From Clostridium sp. UBA4108 (GTDB lineage Bacteria > Bacillota > Clostridia > Clostridiales > Clostridiaceae), in NCBI GenBank assembly GCA_002381695.1, contig DFXM01000036.1, forward strand, positions 66,925 through 106,763: 39,839 nucleotides of DNA. Direction: 5' to 3'. The number at the start of each line of letters is the position of its first letter. Within the stretch, counting starts at the first letter, position 1. A program made the position numbers and the translations under genes. The notes beneath the pieces are model-generated. The model did not search any database. It had not been told where the DNA came from and worked only from the letters and a program-made list of their open reading frames with translations. Shown one piece after another: positions 39,724 to 39,839 of the stretch.

Positions 39724-39768
39724 AAATACGTTTAATAACATTATATGTAATTAGGCGTATTTTTACAA
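39724..39768 (-). promoter_or_regulatory. Promoter and large operator-like dyad of the leader ORF-MFS unit
   Basis: TTGTAA (39763-39768), 17-bp spacer, TATAAT (39740-39745) on the minus strand. Centred on the -10 box is a 39-bp dyad, 39724-39762. Its left blocks AAATACG, TAAT and ACAT are mirrored by ATGT, ATTA and CGTATTT. Only three symmetric positions per arm fail to pair. Confidence 0.7.
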
Positions 39769-39776
39769 TACATAAA

Positions 39777-39816
39777 TTGTAATTAAGTTTCTACATTATA
39801 CAAATAGGCTTAAATA
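39777..39816 (-). repeat. Dispersed intergenic repeat, copy 3 (core)
   Basis: This is the exact reverse complement of 47-86 over 40 bases. Similarity continues more loosely to 39763, into the -35 box of the leader ORF promoter. The outer part of the 59-bp unit is absent here. Confidence 0.85.
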
Positions 39817-39839
39817 CAAGGCTTTGTTTGGTACTGTAA

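Noticed and set aside
1..39839. tRNA, rRNA or CRISPR arrays
   Set aside because: No T-loop-like GGTTCGAATCC sequences, rRNA segments or regularly spaced direct repeats were seen on either strand while reading the window.

Overview
The window reads as the chromosome of a low-GC, strictly anaerobic, amino-acid-fermenting Clostridium-type Firmicute. The grounds are the very AT-rich sequence, strong GGAGG-type ribosome binding sites, sigma-A promoters with N17 spacers, a CIRCE-controlled groESL, a Rex-linked butyryl-CoA (crt-bcd-etfBA) cluster, NfnAB, and a complete lysine-to-crotonyl-CoA fermentation operon. Species cannot be fixed from sequence alone. Almost all genes lie on the minus strand; only abcF, the rusA-like gene and the DUF4230 gene are on the plus strand.

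Layout. 1-4600: groES-groEL with CIRCE, a VTT membrane protein, an Ogg-type DNA glycosylase and a C_GCAxxG-type redox protein. 4680-7345: nfnA-nfnB behind a strong promoter and a leader that resembles a diverged tandem glycine riboswitch ending in an intrinsic terminator. 7470-8860: an iron alcohol dehydrogenase with a Rex-like operator. 9080-14050: crt-bcd-etfB-etfA with a near-consensus Rex operator, then a terminator, then hbd with its own promoter. 14144-17068: rex, divergent from an ABC-F ATPase. 17139-26117: kal-kce-kdd-kamA-kamB-kamC-kamD-kamE, headed by a lysine riboswitch. 26276-29390: an inverted-repeat element, a hypothetical gene, a formate/nitrite channel and a beta-propeller lipoprotein. 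29401-34716: urocanate hydratase, a long M29 aminopeptidase and tsaD. 34860-39839: a more accessory stretch with a RusA-like protein behind a structured leader, a foldback element, DUF4230, an XRE/DUF2975 pair, an IS30-type transposase remnant, and an MFS exporter preceded by an unannotated 40-codon ORF, a terminator and a large operator-like dyad.

How the genes work together. KamA, KamDE, Kdd, Kce and Kal turn lysine plus acetyl-CoA into acetoacetate, ammonia and crotonyl-CoA. Bcd-EtfAB then reduces crotonyl-CoA to butyryl-CoA, and this family bifurcates electrons to ferredoxin. NfnAB couples the resulting reduced ferredoxin and NADH to NADPH formation. Rex, sensing NADH/NAD+, is expected to set expression of the butyryl-CoA genes and probably the alcohol dehydrogenase. 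The acetoacetate:butyryl-CoA CoA-transferase, thiolase and a lysine transporter are not in the window.

The most interesting signals are regulatory: a lysine riboswitch whose expression platform reads as an ON switch for catabolism; a glycine-riboswitch-like leader on an electron-bifurcation operon; an attenuator-like small-ORF leader on an exporter; a 59-bp dispersed intergenic repeat in three copies; and a foldback element with two hairpins sharing the loop AGGAC.
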